DNA of 64,000 bases, from positions 1 to 64,000 of the forward strand of contig PAIP01000032.1 of the NCBI GenBank assembly GCA_002704915.1. The letters run 5' to 3'. This DNA comes from Parvularcula sp. (GTDB lineage: Bacteria; Pseudomonadota; Alphaproteobacteria; Caulobacterales; Parvularculaceae). The position numbers and the translations under genes were made by a program. How positions within the stretch are numbered: position 1 is the stretch's first letter; each line of letters begins with the position of its first letter. Positions 52,309-62,013 of this stretch are shown piece by piece. A model generated the notes under the pieces. It was given only the letters and a program-made list of their open reading frames with translations, had not been told where the DNA came from and ran no database searches.

Positions 52309-53171
52309 ACGCGCGAAAAGCCAAGGCGCGTGACAATGTCGTCCGCCTTGGCGCCGCTCTCGCGCATCGATTTCAGGGTCGCCGCCTTGTCGCGCTTGGC
52401 GAAGCGGCGGCCCGTTTCATCGGTCAACAGACGATGATGCCGGTAAACCGGTTCCGGAAGCGCCAGGAGGACCTGCAACAATCGATGCAGATGCGCGGCG
52501 TGATATAAATCTTCGCCCCGTATGACATGGGTGACGCCCTGCAGGGCGTCGTCATGGACGGAAGCGAGGTGATAGCTTGTGCCGTTATCCTTGCGCGCAA
52601 CGACCGCATCGCCAAAGATGTCCGGCGTCGCCTTTACGGTGCGCAGGCCTTCCGGCGTTTCTTCGGTAAAGGAAAGCGTCTCCCACTCTCCGCCCAGAAG
52701 GTCTTTCGCCGCCGCCATGGATAGGCGCCAGGCATAGGGCGCGCCTTCTTCGATCAGCGTCTGTTCTTCTTTCGGCGGCAGCGCTTCGCCGACATATTGC
52801 GGCCCTTCGGGGCCTTTGCGCGACAGATGCGGCGCGCGCGCGATTTCATCAAGAATTTCCTTACGCGTTTTAAAGCAGCGATAGACGACGCCTTTTTCCT
52901 GAAGCGTTGCAAGCGCTACGGCGTACTCGTCGAAATGATCTGACTGGCGACGGACCGGCGTCTCCCACTCGAGGCCGAGCCAGCGGAGATCTTCGTAAAT
53001 CGCCTCTTCGAATTCGGGTTTGCAGCGCGTGCGGTCGATATCTTCGATGCGCAACAGAAAGCGGCCATCCGCCTGCTTCGCCGCCTCATATGCCGTCAGC
53101 GCTGAAAAGGCATGGCCAAGATGAAGCAACCCCGTCGGAGACGGGGCGAAGCGGGTGACGAATTCCATCAT
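52305..53171 (-). CDS. gluQRS: Glutamyl-Q tRNA(Asp) synthetase
   Basis: This 288-residue protein starts VTRFAPSPTGLLHLGHAFSA, with the HLGH form of the HIGH motif, and has RIEDIDRTRCKPEFEEAIYEDL next, like the Glu-tRNA synthetase catalytic core. The RFAKRDKAATL segment near 255-265 replaces KMSKS. It lacks the C-terminal anticodon domain, as GluQRS does. It attaches Glu to queuosine in tRNA-Asp. The pair of Cys used for Zn in the E. coli enzyme is not evident. Confidence 0.93.
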   Translation of the reverse strand: MMEFVTRFAPSPTGLLHLGHAFSALTAYEAAKQADGRFLLRIEDIDRTRCKPEFEEAIYEDLRWLGLEWETPVRRQSDHFDEYAVALATLQEKGVVYRCFKTRKEILDEIARAPHLSRKGPEGPQYVGEALPPKEEQTLIEEGAPYAWRLSMAAAKDLLGGEWETLSFTEETPEGLRTVKATPDIFGDAVVARKDNGTSYHLASVHDDALQGVTHVIRGEDLYHAAHLHRLLQVLLALPEPVYRHHRLLTDETGRRFAKRDKAATLKSMRESGAKADDIVTRLGFSRV

Positions 53172-53267
53172 GCGATCATCTTAGCGGGTTTGCACCGCCG
53201 CGACACCACGCTGTTTGCTTCTCATGGGAACGGGATCTTGTTAGGTTCACATTGAAAGGCGAGGGGC

Positions 53268-54377
53268 ATGAGCGAAATCGACGATATTGACGGCGGCGAG
53301 GCCGGCGACGGCCTGCCGGGGCCGAGCGGCTTGCCGGAAGCGGCTGTCGCCGCTGGCGCTGCGTGCCTTTCCTGCGGCGGCGATGCGCGCGGCGCCTATT
53401 GCTCTTCCTGCGGACAGAAGAACGATGATCTGCGGCGCAGTTCTTTCGTGCTGGGGCGGGATTTCCTGCGGGACACCTTCGGCTTCGATTCGCGCATGTG
53501 GCGCACGCTGGGTCTTCTGGCTGCATCGCCGGGCCGCGTGCCGAAAGACTACGCCCATGGCAGGCGGTCGCGCTTCACGCCGCCGGTGCGGCTGTTTCTG
53601 GTCATCAGTTTTTTGTTCTTTCTGACCATCGGGCTCACCAACACCTTGTTTGTGGGCGTCGAGGTTAAGTTCAGGGACCCGGATCCGGAGGCGCTTGATC
53701 GCGCGATCGCGGAGGCGGAAAAAGCTGGCGTCGAACTCAGTGACTCGGCGAAGAACGGACAATGCAGCTTTCAGGGCCAGTTTCGATTCTTCGTAAAGGA
53801 AAAAGATCTCGAAAATGATCGCGAGCGCCTCAGGGCATGCCTCGGCGATGTGCGCGACGATGCGCGCGAAGTCATTGCTGAGTCCGAAGACGTCGCCGTC
53901 GGAGAGGATGAGGGGCTGGAGGCCGAACGCGAACAGGCGGGAGAGATCGTCGACCGTGTATTTAAAGGGATCAACTGGACCGTCGCCAATCCGCGCGAAT
54001 TCAATGACGCTTTCAATGACTGGCTGCCGCGGGTTTTGTTTTTCATGACGCCGGTGCTGGCGATCATCCTCGGTCTGTTTTTAAGGCGCGGGGTTCTGCT
54101 TTTCGATCACCTGGTGTTGTCGTTTTACACCCATGCCGCTGGCTTCGCGGTAATTGGACTCAGTCTCATTCTCGCGCAATTCGGCGCGCCTTATATGGGC
54201 CTCGCGGCCACCGTGGTCATGTCGGTCTATTACATCGCCGTTCTAAAGCGTGCTTATGGCCGCGGCTGGGTCAAGACGGTGTGGACGAGCATAGCGTCCG
54301 GCGTGCTTTATATGACGGTCTTGTTCGCCATCCTGCTGACGATCCTCACCAATATCGTATGGCAGGCGACAGCCTGA
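53268..54377 (+). CDS. DUF3667 membrane protein
   Basis: This 369-residue protein has a zinc-ribbon-like start (CLSCGGDARGAYCSSCGQ near 35-52), then RRSSFVLGRDFLRDTFGFDSRMWRTLGLLAASPGRVPKDYAHGRRSRF near 60-105, typical of DUF3667. Four or five membrane segments follow, with an acidic coil between the first and second (about 140-235). Function is unknown. It lies between convergent tldD and divergent gluQRS. Confidence 0.88.
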   Translation: MSEIDDIDGGEAGDGLPGPSGLPEAAVAAGAACLSCGGDARGAYCSSCGQKNDDLRRSSFVLGRDFLRDTFGFDSRMWRTLGLLAASPGRVPKDYAHGRRSRFTPPVRLFLVISFLFFLTIGLTNTLFVGVEVKFRDPDPEALDRAIAEAEKAGVELSDSAKNGQCSFQGQFRFFVKEKDLENDRERLRACLGDVRDDAREVIAESEDVAVGEDEGLEAEREQAGEIVDRVFKGINWTVANPREFNDAFNDWLPRVLFFMTPVLAIILGLFLRRGVLLFDHLVLSFYTHAAGFAVIGLSLILAQFGAPYMGLAATVVMSVYYIAVLKRAYGRGWVKTVWTSIASGVLYMTVLFAILLTILTNIVWQATA

Positions 54378-54383
54378 TCCTGA

Positions 54384-55802
54384 CTATGCCGCCGCGCCCC
54401 CAACGGTGAGGCGGTCAATCTTGATCGTCGGCTGGCCGACGCCGACGGGCACGCCTTGTCCGGCCTTGCCGCAAACGCCGACGCCGGGGTCGAGTTTGAA
54501 ATCATTGCCGATCATCGAAACCTGCGTCAGTACGCTCGGCCCGTCGCCGATCAGCGCCGCATTCTTGATCGGGGCGCCTAGCTTGCCGTCTTTGACGCGA
54601 TAGGCCTCGGTGCAGTTGAAAACGAATTTGCCCGACGTGATGTCCACCTGCCCGCCGGAAAAGTTCACGGCGTAAATGCCGTTCTTCACGGTGCGGAGGA
54701 TTTCTTCCGGATCTTTGTCGCCCGCAAGCATGTAGGTGTTGGTCATGCGCGGCATGGGTTGGTGCGCGAAGCTTTCGCGCCGCCCATTGCCGGTGGCGCG
54801 CGCGCCCATGAGGCGCGCATTGAGGCGATCCTGCAGATAACCTTTCAGGATGCCGTCCTCGATCAGGGTCGTGTGCGAGGTCGGCGTTCCCTCATCGTCA
54901 ACGGTCAGGGAGCCGCGCCGTCCGGCGATGGTCCCGTCATCGACCACGGTGACGCCGGGCGCGGCGACGCGCTCGCCGATCCTCCCCGCAAACGCAGAGG
55001 TGCCCTTGCGGTTGAAATCGCCTTCAAGCCCGTGGCCCACAGCCTCATGGAGAAGAACCCCGGTCCAGCCCGGTCCCAGGACCACTTCCATCTCGCCGGC
55101 GGGGGCGGCCTCGGCTTCGAGATTGACGAGCGCCTGGCGCAGCGCCTCATCGACCTGGGCCTGCCAGGCGTCGGGGGTGATGAAGCGGGCGTAGCCCTCG
55201 CGGCCGCCCGCGCCGTAGCTGCCCGATTCTTGCCGGTCGCCTTCGCCGGCGGTCACGGAGACGTTGAGGCGCACCAAGGGTCTGAAATCCCTGATGATTT
55301 CCCCGCCGGGGCGGAGAATTTCGACAGCCTCCCAGGAGCCTGATAGGGAGCAGGAGACCTGGCGGACCCGCGGGTCTTTGGCGCGGGCGTAGTCGTTAAT
55401 ATCGGCGAGAAGCTTGGCTTTTTCTTCAAAACTCTCGGCGCCGAGGGGATTGTCATCCGGATAGAGCTTGGCGTTGGTGCGCGACGGCCCGTCGGCAAGC
55501 GTTCCGCCGCGGCCGGATTTCACGGCCTGGACGGCGTCCGCCGCACGCTTCAGCGCAGCCTCGGAAAGCTCGGACGCATGGGCGTAGCCCGTTGATTCTC
55601 CATTGACGGCGCGCAGGCCAAAGCCCTGATTGACGTCGAAATTGGCGGTTTTCAGCCGGTTGTCGTCGAAAACGAAGGCCTCGGACTGACCGTATTCAAG
55701 ATAAAGCTCGCCATCGTCAGCGCCATTGAGGGCGTCGTCGAGGATCGATTGGGTGCGGGCGCGGTCGAGATCGGTGCGGGAGAAGAAATAGGAATCTGTC
55801 AT
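54384..55802 (-). CDS. tldD: Metalloprotease TldD
   Basis: The protein has 472 residues from the ATG at 55802. The zinc motif is HEAVGHGLEGDF near 265-276 (HExxxH), with a glycine-rich region at RRESFAHQPMPRMTNTYMLAG near 352-372. TldD acts with TldE as an intracellular protease that processes peptides such as microcins, and in some strains antitoxin CcdA. TldE is not in this window. Confidence 0.95.
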   Translation of the reverse strand: MTDSYFFSRTDLDRARTQSILDDALNGADDGELYLEYGQSEAFVFDDNRLKTANFDVNQGFGLRAVNGESTGYAHASELSEAALKRAADAVQAVKSGRGGTLADGPSRTNAKLYPDDNPLGAESFEEKAKLLADINDYARAKDPRVRQVSCSLSGSWEAVEILRPGGEIIRDFRPLVRLNVSVTAGEGDRQESGSYGAGGREGYARFITPDAWQAQVDEALRQALVNLEAEAAPAGEMEVVLGPGWTGVLLHEAVGHGLEGDFNRKGTSAFAGRIGERVAAPGVTVVDDGTIAGRRGSLTVDDEGTPTSHTTLIEDGILKGYLQDRLNARLMGARATGNGRRESFAHQPMPRMTNTYMLAGDKDPEEILRTVKNGIYAVNFSGGQVDITSGKFVFNCTEAYRVKDGKLGAPIKNAALIGDGPSVLTQVSMIGNDFKLDPGVGVCGKAGQGVPVGVGQPTIKIDRLTVGGAAA

Positions 55803-55870
55803 GCGATCCGATGTAAGGCGCTCATTGCCTTGCCGCAATGCGAAAGGGGCCTTCCGGCAATCGGAAAGGG

Positions 55871-56404
55871 TTAAATCCCGGCGCTGGGGACCGGTCCGAG
55901 GCCCGCATTGATGCGCGCCGGCAGTTTTGAGCGTTCATAAATAGGCTTTTTCAGCTCATCGAGCCGTCGGCGGGCTGTTTTGTTGTCCGGATTGAAGGCA
56001 AGGGCGGATTCATAATCGACGCGGGCCATGCGCTCCGCTCCGGCCGCCTCATAGGACAGGCCGCGATTGACCAGCACTTTGGCCTTCACGTGGATCTTCA
56101 GGTCCAGCGCCATGGTAAAGTCGTCGATGGCGTCTGCATAATCGCCGAGATTATAGCGGATCACGCCCCGGTTTACATGAAGGATGGCGGTTTGCCGCGC
56201 CGTCAGGGCCTCGTTTTGAAGCGCGAGATCGCAAGGATCGAGCAGGGCGTAGTCCGCGTCGCCGTCGCGGGCGTTGTGATAACAGTCGTCATAATAGGGG
56301 ATCTCGTTATCGATCACCGCTTTGAAGATAAGCTCGCCGCGCTCTCCATTTTGTCCGAGGGCGGCGAGGGCCATCGCCATCCAAAGGCCCGCTGTGAAGG
56401 TCAT
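55871..56404 (-). CDS. TPR-repeat secreted protein
   Basis: This 177-residue protein has a hydrophobic start (about 1-17) and three tetratricopeptide-like repeats at about 70-160 (ILHVNRGVIRYNLGDYADAIDDFTMAL, VLVNRGLSYEAAGAERMARVDYESAL). TPR proteins mediate protein contacts; partners are unknown here. It is upstream of tldD on the same strand with a 68-base gap. Confidence 0.8.
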   Translation of the reverse strand: MTFTAGLWMAMALAALGQNGERGELIFKAVIDNEIPYYDDCYHNARDGDADYALLDPCDLALQNEALTARQTAILHVNRGVIRYNLGDYADAIDDFTMALDLKIHVKAKVLVNRGLSYEAAGAERMARVDYESALAFNPDNKTARRRLDELKKPIYERSKLPARINAGLGPVPSAGI

Positions 56405-56563
56405 AAGGCGGCTATCCTTTCACGACTTTCCCCAGCCTAGCGGATTCAAGGCCTTGCGGCCAGCTCCGCGAAGCGCGTGCTGCGACCATTTTTCCCTCGC
56501 GGGCGCGATGACGCGCCGCCCGTGGGCGGCTTATAACCCGCCCTGATCGATTGATCGAAAAGT

Positions 56564-56593
56564 TTGACCTTGGCGCTCGGGCAGGCGTATCGA
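56564..56593 (+). promoter_or_regulatory. Possible promoter of the cytochrome oxidase cluster
   Basis: TTGACC (56564-56569) and TATCGA (56588-56593) are 18 bases apart, 63 bases before the subunit II start. The match to the -10 consensus is only partial. Confidence 0.35.
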
Positions 56594-56655
56594 AGCGGCA
56601 AGTTTTGACAGGGCCGGCCTCGCGATAAGGTTGGCGACAGGCGCGGGATGCGACA

Positions 56656-57816
56656 ATGAAAAAGACTATTTCGGGGCTTCTCGGACTAAGCGTGATGGCG
56701 GCGTCCGCAGCCTATGCTTTGCCGGAACCCGGCGGGATCGATATGCAGCCGGCGGCTTCGGCCCTCGCTGAAGAAGTTCACTTTTTCCATAACGGCATTC
56801 TGATGCCGATCATGACAGGCATCAGCCTTTTGGTGCTTGCGCTGCTCATCTGGGTGATGGTTCGCTACAATTCCAAGTCGAACCCGGTTGCGAAAAAGTT
56901 CAGCCACAACACGCTCGTTGAAGTGATCTGGACCGGCATACCGATCCTGATCCTTTTGATCATCGCACTCCCGTCTTTTGAACTTCTTTTCAAGGAAGGC
57001 GTGACGCCCGACGGCAAACAGGTCGTGGCGCGCGGCGACGGCCAGACTGTCGATTTCGTTTTTCCCAATGATTTTCCGGAAAGCCGCATGGTCAAGCGCG
57101 CCGATCATCTTCAGGTGATCGTTGATACCGGCGCTGAACGGCGGACGCTGAAACACCGTAAGGATTTCAGCGTCGATGGCTGGGGAGAAAGCGATCTGGT
57201 CGTTTCGCTCAACGAACCGGCGCCGCGCGGATCGAGCGTCATCCTCCGTGGCGGCCGGTCGACGCAAAACGTCACCGACTGCCCCACGGCCAAACGCTAT
57301 ATCGACGCTTGCGAGAAGGAAATTGTGCTTGCCCCGACCATGACCCTGAAAGTGACAGGGCGGCAATGGGGCTGGAACTACGCCTATCCCGATTTCGGCG
57401 ATTTTGAATTCCTTTCGGACATGGCGCCCGAAGATCAGACCACCCCGGAGCTCTATCGTCTTGAAGTGGACAACCGGGTTGTCGTTCCTGTGGGCGAAAC
57501 CGTTCGCGTGACGACGACGGCGTCCGATGTCATTCACTCCTGGGCGCTGCCGAACTTTGCGCTGAAGATCGACGCCGTGCCGGGCCGCTTTAACGAGACC
57601 TGGTTCCGGGCCGAAGAGGAAGGCGTCTATTACGGGCAGTGCTCTGAAATCTGCGGCATCCGGCATGCGTTCATGCCGATCGCGGTCGAGGTGGTCTCCC
57701 GTCCGAAATTCGAAGCATGGGTCGACAGCCAGCGCGCGCTGGCCGGTCTCGAACCCATGTTCGCCGACGATAATGTGAAGCTCGCGCAGGCCGGCGCCGG
57801 CGCTCAAGCTGAATAA
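56656..57816 (+). CDS. ctaC: Cytochrome c oxidase subunit II
   Basis: This 386-residue protein has a signal-like start (about 1-22), two membrane spans (about 47-70 and 92-112) and the CuA site: the [20 protein letters not shown] stretch near 294-313 and [14 protein letters not shown] near 333-346. It receives electrons from cytochrome c and passes them to subunit I. It is longer than usual (about 280-300): an insertion of some 60-90 residues (about 150-225) lies before the CuA domain. It heads the aa3-type oxidase operon. Confidence 0.96.
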   Translation: MKKTISGLLGLSVMAASAAYALPEPGGIDMQPAASALAEEVHFFHNGILMPIMTGISLLVLALLIWVMVRYNSKSNPVAKKFSHNTLVEVIWTGIPILILLIIALPSFELLFKEGVTPDGKQVVARGDGQTVDFVFPNDFPESRMVKRADHLQVIVDTGAERRTLKHRKDFSVDGWGESDLVVSLNEPAPRGSSVILRGGRSTQNVTDCPTAKRYIDACEKEIVLAPTMTLKVTGRQWGWNYAYPDFGDFEFLSDMAPEDQTTPELYRLEVDNRVVVPVGETVRVTTTASDVIHSWALPNFALKIDAVPGRFNETWFRAEEEGVYYGQCSEICGIRHAFMPIAVEVVSRPKFEAWVDSQRALAGLEPMFADDNVKLAQAGAGAQAE

Positions 57817-57833
57817 GAGAAGGGCAATCATCA

Positions 57834-59522
57834 ATGGCTGACGCACAAGCACACGGCGCCCATCACGACGCACACGACCACACGCCGCCTTTCTTTGTCC
57901 GCTGGTTCTTTTCCACGAACCACAAGGATATCGGCACGCTCTATCTGATCTTTGCGATTATCGCCGGCATTGTCGGCGGCGCGATGTCGGGCCTCATGCG
58001 CTGGGAGCTTGCAGAGCCCGGCGTGACGATCCTCACGCACTGGACCGCGGCGAACCCTGCCGATGTGCAGCCAGACGAGTATACGGCGGCCTATAACTTC
58101 TACAATGTGCTGACGACCTATCACGGCCTCATCATGATCTTCTTCATGGTGATGCCCGCGCTGATCGGCGGGGTCGGCAACTGGTTCGTGCCGATCATGA
58201 TCGGCGCGCCGGACATGGCCTTCCCGCGGATGAACAACATTTCGTTCTGGCTCTATGGCGCATCGGGCATTCTCATCACCATGTCGCTGTTCGTGCCCGG
58301 CTACGGGTCCAATCTCGGCTTCGGCGGCGGCTGGGTCTTGTATCCGCCATTGTCATCAGCGACGGGCAATCCCGGGCCCGCGATGGATCTGTTGATCCTG
58401 TCGCTGCACCTTGCGGGCGCCTCGTCGATCCTCGGCGCCATCAACTTCATCACGACGATCTTCAACATGCGCGCACCGGGCATGACGCTGCACAAGATGC
58501 CGCTCTTCGCCTGGGCGGTTCTCGTGACGGCGTTCCTCCTGGTGCTGTCGCTTCCTGTGCTCGCGGGCGCGATCACCATGCTTCTCACCGATCGCAATTT
58601 CGGCACGTCTTTCTTCGATGCGGCCGGCGGCGGCGACCCGCTTTTGTTCCAGCATCTGTTCTGGTTCTTCGGCCACCCGGAAGTCTACATTCTCATCCTT
58701 CCGGCGTTCGGCATCATCTCGCACATCGTGTCGACCTTCTCGCGCAAGCCGATCTTCGGCTATCTCGGCATGGCCTACGCCATGGTGGCCATCGGTTTCG
58801 TCGGCTTCATCGTCTGGGCGCACCACATGTACACAGTGGGCCTTTCAGTAAACATGAAGGCCTATTTCGTGGCGGCGACCATGGTCATCGCGGTGCCGAC
58901 CGGCATCAAGATCTTCTCCTGGATCGCGACCATGTGGGGCGGCTCGATCCAGTTCAAGACGCCCATGGTCTGGGCCATCGGCTTCATTTTCCTCTTCACC
59001 GTGGGCGGCGTCACCGGCGTGTTGCTCGCCAATGCGGGCATCGACCATTACATGCACGACACCTATTATGTCGTCGCACACTTCCACTACGTGCTTTCGC
59101 TTGGCGCCGTCTTCGGGATTTTCGCTGGCTGGTATTACTGGTTCCCGAAAATGACCGGCAAGATGTATCGCGAATGGCTCGGCCAGTTGCATTTCTGGGT
59201 CATGTTCATTGGCGTGAACCTGATCTTTTTCCCGCAGCATTTCCTCGGCCTGCAGGGCATGCCGCGCCGTTATATCGATTATCCGGAAGCCTTTGCCTAT
59301 TGGCACGGGGTGTCGTCCCTTGGTTATGCGGTGACCCTTGTGGGCATGGCGGTTTTCCTCGTCGCCATGATCGACGCCTTCTTCATCTACCGGAAGAAAG
59401 CCGCCGCCAATCCCTGGGGCGAGGGCGCCACGACGCTGGAATGGACGCTGCCATCGCCGCCGCCCTTCCACCAGTTCAACGAACTGCCGCGTTTCGACAA
59501 GAACGCCGCGGAATTCCACTAG
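57834..59522 (+). CDS. ctaD: Cytochrome c oxidase subunit I (aa3-type)
   Basis: This 562-residue protein has the 12-span heme-copper oxidase fold with all key residues: [14 protein letters not shown] near 280-293 with a CuB His and the Tyr crosslink, HHMY near 330 for CuB, and [17 protein letters not shown] near 416-432 for heme a/a3. The N-terminal span also holds the proton entry residues. It reduces oxygen to water and pumps protons. It follows subunit II by 18 bases. Confidence 0.98.
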   Translation: MADAQAHGAHHDAHDHTPPFFVRWFFSTNHKDIGTLYLIFAIIAGIVGGAMSGLMRWELAEPGVTILTHWTAANPADVQPDEYTAAYNFYNVLTTYHGLIMIFFMVMPALIGGVGNWFVPIMIGAPDMAFPRMNNISFWLYGASGILITMSLFVPGYGSNLGFGGGWVLYPPLSSATGNPGPAMDLLILSLHLAGASSILGAINFITTIFNMRAPGMTLHKMPLFAWAVLVTAFLLVLSLPVLAGAITMLLTDRNFGTSFFDAAGGGDPLLFQHLFWFFGHPEVYILILPAFGIISHIVSTFSRKPIFGYLGMAYAMVAIGFVGFIVWAHHMYTVGLSVNMKAYFVAATMVIAVPTGIKIFSWIATMWGGSIQFKTPMVWAIGFIFLFTVGGVTGVLLANAGIDHYMHDTYYVVAHFHYVLSLGAVFGIFAGWYYWFPKMTGKMYREWLGQLHFWVMFIGVNLIFFPQHFLGLQGMPRRYIDYPEAFAYWHGVSSLGYAVTLVGMAVFLVAMIDAFFIYRKKAAANPWGEGATTLEWTLPSPPPFHQFNELPRFDKNAAEFH

Positions 59523-59600
59523 GAGCGTTTTCAGCAAAAGCGGGAACCGGTTTTGCGGTTCGAAAACGCGACCTAGCTGCTCCAGGATTCCCGCTTCCGA
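59521..59600. repeat. Likely dispersed intergenic repeat after ctaD
   Basis: A stretch after the ctaD stop reads GAGCGTTTTCAGCAAAAGCG, then GGAACCGGTTTTGCGGTTCG and AAAACGCGACC. Units with a GAGCGTTTTC start, a GGAACCGGTT core and an AAAACGCG end are common between genes in Rhizobiales and Caulobacterales. No second copy was seen in this window. Confidence 0.5.
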
Positions 59601-59602
59601 AT

Positions 59603-59637
59603 AAAACCCCGCCCGGCGCCGCCGCGGCGGGGTTTTT
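59603..59637 (+). terminator. Intrinsic terminator after ctaD
   Basis: AAAACCCCGCC (59603-59613) and GGCGGGGTTTT (59626-59636) form an 11-bp stem with a GC-rich loop, followed by TTCTTTGGG. Confidence 0.8.
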
Positions 59638-59781
59638 CTTTGGGCTTTGAAAAACCTTCATGATTCAGGCGCCTTGCATGGCTGGCGAGGCGCAGCGGAA
59701 TCCGTTAATATTCATTAACCATGAGGCAACCGCCCGCTGTGAGAGGTGTTTGGCAAGCGGGCAAGACAATGTGGAGGGGAC

Positions 59782-60150
59782 ATGCTTGAAACCATCATCA
59801 ATGATGTGGCGGGGATTTTCAGGGCGACTTTTCTAAACGGCGACATGCTCGCGCTGGTTATCGCCTTCGGGTCGGTGCTGGTGGCGTCGCTCCTGATGCG
59901 GCGCGGCACGCAGATCGGATCGATGACGCTGCTGGCGCTGGTGCTGTTTGCGCTTGGCGGTTTCCTGCGTGGCTATTTCCGCGGGCCCTCGCCCGAGGCG
60001 ACCTATGGCGACCGCGCGGTGTGGCAGCTCGAATCGAGCTGGTCGCATTTTATGAACTTGCAGGCGGGAACGCTGCTCGCCTATTTCATCGCCTTTATGT
60101 TCCTCATTCTGATCCTGTTTGGCGTGCGGACGGTCTTCGGCCGCTCGTAG
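59782..60150 (+). CDS. Small membrane protein between ctaD and ctaB
   Basis: The protein has 122 residues from the ATG at 59782, which has GGAGGGG upstream. Three membrane segments are visible (about 22-45, 52-70 and 92-115), with the loop GYFRGPSPEATYGDRAVWQLESSW between the last two. I recognise no family. It is set apart from ctaD by a terminator and from ctaB by 101 bases, so it may be transcribed independently. Confidence 0.7.
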   Translation: MLETIINDVAGIFRATFLNGDMLALVIAFGSVLVASLLMRRGTQIGSMTLLALVLFALGGFLRGYFRGPSPEATYGDRAVWQLESSWSHFMNLQAGTLLAYFIAFMFLILILFGVRTVFGRS

Positions 60151-60251
60151 AGGGATCGAAATTAAGATCAGGGGCGGCTGCGGCGTCGAAACACGCTGCG
60201 GCCGCCTTGTTTTTGTTCCCTTGTCAGCGGCTTTGAGGCATAAGCCGCGCC

Positions 60252-61181
60252 ATGAGCGATACTGCGATGAAGCCTGAGCCCTATACGCTTGCGGGGCAGA
60301 CCTATTCCCTGGCGGGTCCGGGCGATTATTTCGCGCTGTTGAAGCCGCGCGTCATGTCGCTGGTTATCTTTACCGCTTTCGTGGGCATGATGGCCGCGCC
60401 GGGCGGGCTCAACCCGCTGCTGGCGCTCGTTTCGCTGTTTGCGATCGCCGTGGGCGCCGGCGCGTCTGGCGCACTCAATATGTGGTGGGACGCGGATATC
60501 GATGCGGTCATGACGCGCACCGCAGGCCGGCCCGTGCCCGCCGGCCGCGTGCCCCGCGCCGAGGCGGCCGCGTTTGGCGGTTTTCTGTCGGCCCTCTCCG
60601 TGGCGCTTCTGGCGCTGGCCTCCAACTATCTCGCCGCAGGGCTCCTTGCCTTCACCATCTTTTTTTACGTCGTCATCTATTCCATGTGGCTGAAACGCTC
60701 GACGCCGCAGAATATTGTCATCGGCGGCGCGGCCGGCGCATTGCCGCCAGTTGTCGGCTGGGCCGCCGCTTCCGGAACGGCGCCGCTGGAGCCGTGGGTC
60801 CTCTTCGCCATCATCTTCTTGTGGACCCCGCCGCATTTCTGGGCGCTCGCTTTGTTCCGCAGCGGCGATTATGGGCGCGCCGGAGTCCCGATGATGCCGG
60901 TGGTGAAAGGCGAGGCGTCGACACGGCGTCAGATTTTCGCCTATGCGCTGATCCTCGCCGCCGCCGGGCTGGCGCCGTTTTTCCTCGGCATGGCGGGTTA
61001 CCTTTATCTTGCGGTCAGCGCGGCGCTAGGCGCTGGGTTTGTCTGGCTGGCCTGGAAAGTCTATCGCGCAAGCGAGGGCGATTACGCGTCGGCCAAGAAA
61101 CTCTTCGGATTTTCAATAATTTACCTTTTTGCGCTTTTCGCCGCATTGCTAATCGAGGCCATGGCGGCGACTTATCTCTGA
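60252..61181 (+). CDS. ctaB: Protoheme IX farnesyltransferase (heme o synthase)
   Basis: This 309-residue protein has about eight membrane spans. The prenyltransferase motif [24 protein letters not shown] near 76-99 (N-D-x-x-x-D type) and the second, [23 protein letters not shown] near 209-231, are both present. It makes heme o from protoheme for the aa3 oxidase. Length is normal. Confidence 0.96.
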   Translation: MSDTAMKPEPYTLAGQTYSLAGPGDYFALLKPRVMSLVIFTAFVGMMAAPGGLNPLLALVSLFAIAVGAGASGALNMWWDADIDAVMTRTAGRPVPAGRVPRAEAAAFGGFLSALSVALLALASNYLAAGLLAFTIFFYVVIYSMWLKRSTPQNIVIGGAAGALPPVVGWAAASGTAPLEPWVLFAIIFLWTPPHFWALALFRSGDYGRAGVPMMPVVKGEASTRRQIFAYALILAAAGLAPFFLGMAGYLYLAVSAALGAGFVWLAWKVYRASEGDYASAKKLFGFSIIYLFALFAALLIEAMAATYL

Positions 61182-61206
61182 TCTCTGCCAAGAGCAGGAA
61201 AGAGCG

Positions 61207-61326
61207 ATGACGCCTGAAGAAGAAAAACAGCGAAAGCGCCGCAATCTGGCGATCGCCCTGTCGCTGGCGGGGTTCATGCTGATTGTTTTTCTGGTGACGA
61301 TTTTAAAACTCAGCGCGAATATTTGA
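61207..61326 (+). CDS. CoxF-like small membrane protein
   Basis: This 39-residue protein (MTPEEEKQRKRRNLAIALSL, then AGFMLIVFLVTILKLSANI) has a charged N-terminus and one membrane segment. Proteins of this kind lie between ctaB and ctaG in alphaproteobacteria (CoxF or cytochrome oxidase assembly-associated small protein). Its stop overlaps the region just before ctaG. It is too short for most automated callers. Confidence 0.85.
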   Translation: MTPEEEKQRKRRNLAIALSLAGFMLIVFLVTILKLSANI

Positions 61327-61340
61327 GGACCTACCGGGCC

Positions 61341-61907
61341 ATGATCAATGAAAGCGCGAAAAGAAACCGCAAGACCGCGATGATTGTTTCAGGCGTCGTC
61401 GCCGGCATGGTGGCGATGTCGTTCGCCGCCGTTCCGGCCTACCGCGCCTTCTGCCAGGTCACCGGCTGGGGCGGGACCGTCCAGCGCGCCGACGCGGGCG
61501 CCCGCGAGGTTCTGGACCGGCCGATTACGGTGCGTTTCGACGCCGCCGTGAACAACGGCCTTTCCTGGCGTTTCAAGCCGGAGCAGGTGTCGCAGAGCCT
61601 CAAGATCGGCGAAACGAAGCTCGCGTTCTTCGAGGCGGAAAACCAGTCCTCCCGCCCTGTCACGGGTCGCGCGAGCTTCAATGTCACCCCCGCCAAAGCC
61701 GGAATTTATTTCAAGAAAATCGAGTGTTTCTGCTTTACCGAACAAACGCTTGAGCCGGGGGAGAGGGTCTCCATGCCGGTCACCTATTTTATCGATCCGA
61801 AACTTGCCGACGACCCCAATCTCGACGATGTCCAGACAATTACGCTCGCCTACACCTTTTTCCCCTGGGAGACTTCCGGCGGGGGCGGCGACGCTGCGGC
61901 CGAATAG
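61341..61907 (+). CDS. ctaG: Cytochrome c oxidase assembly protein CtaG/Cox11
   Basis: The protein has 188 residues from the ATG at 61341. It has a membrane anchor (about 13-34), then FCQVTGWGGTVQRA near 39-52 and the copper-binding ECFCFTEQ near 127-134, both hallmarks of Cox11. It delivers copper to the CuB site of subunit I. It lies between the CoxF-like gene and subunit III, the usual order. Confidence 0.96.
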   Translation: MINESAKRNRKTAMIVSGVVAGMVAMSFAAVPAYRAFCQVTGWGGTVQRADAGAREVLDRPITVRFDAAVNNGLSWRFKPEQVSQSLKIGETKLAFFEAENQSSRPVTGRASFNVTPAKAGIYFKKIECFCFTEQTLEPGERVSMPVTYFIDPKLADDPNLDDVQTITLAYTFFPWETSGGGGDAAAE

Positions 61908-62013
61908 CGCGGCGGGGAGCGCGCCTTAGACGCCCTTGGCGCTTGGATTTTCGGCCCGCCCCAGTATAGAAATCTCACAAAGCATTTCCGGATTCGCTTC
62001 AGAGGGACCAGCT

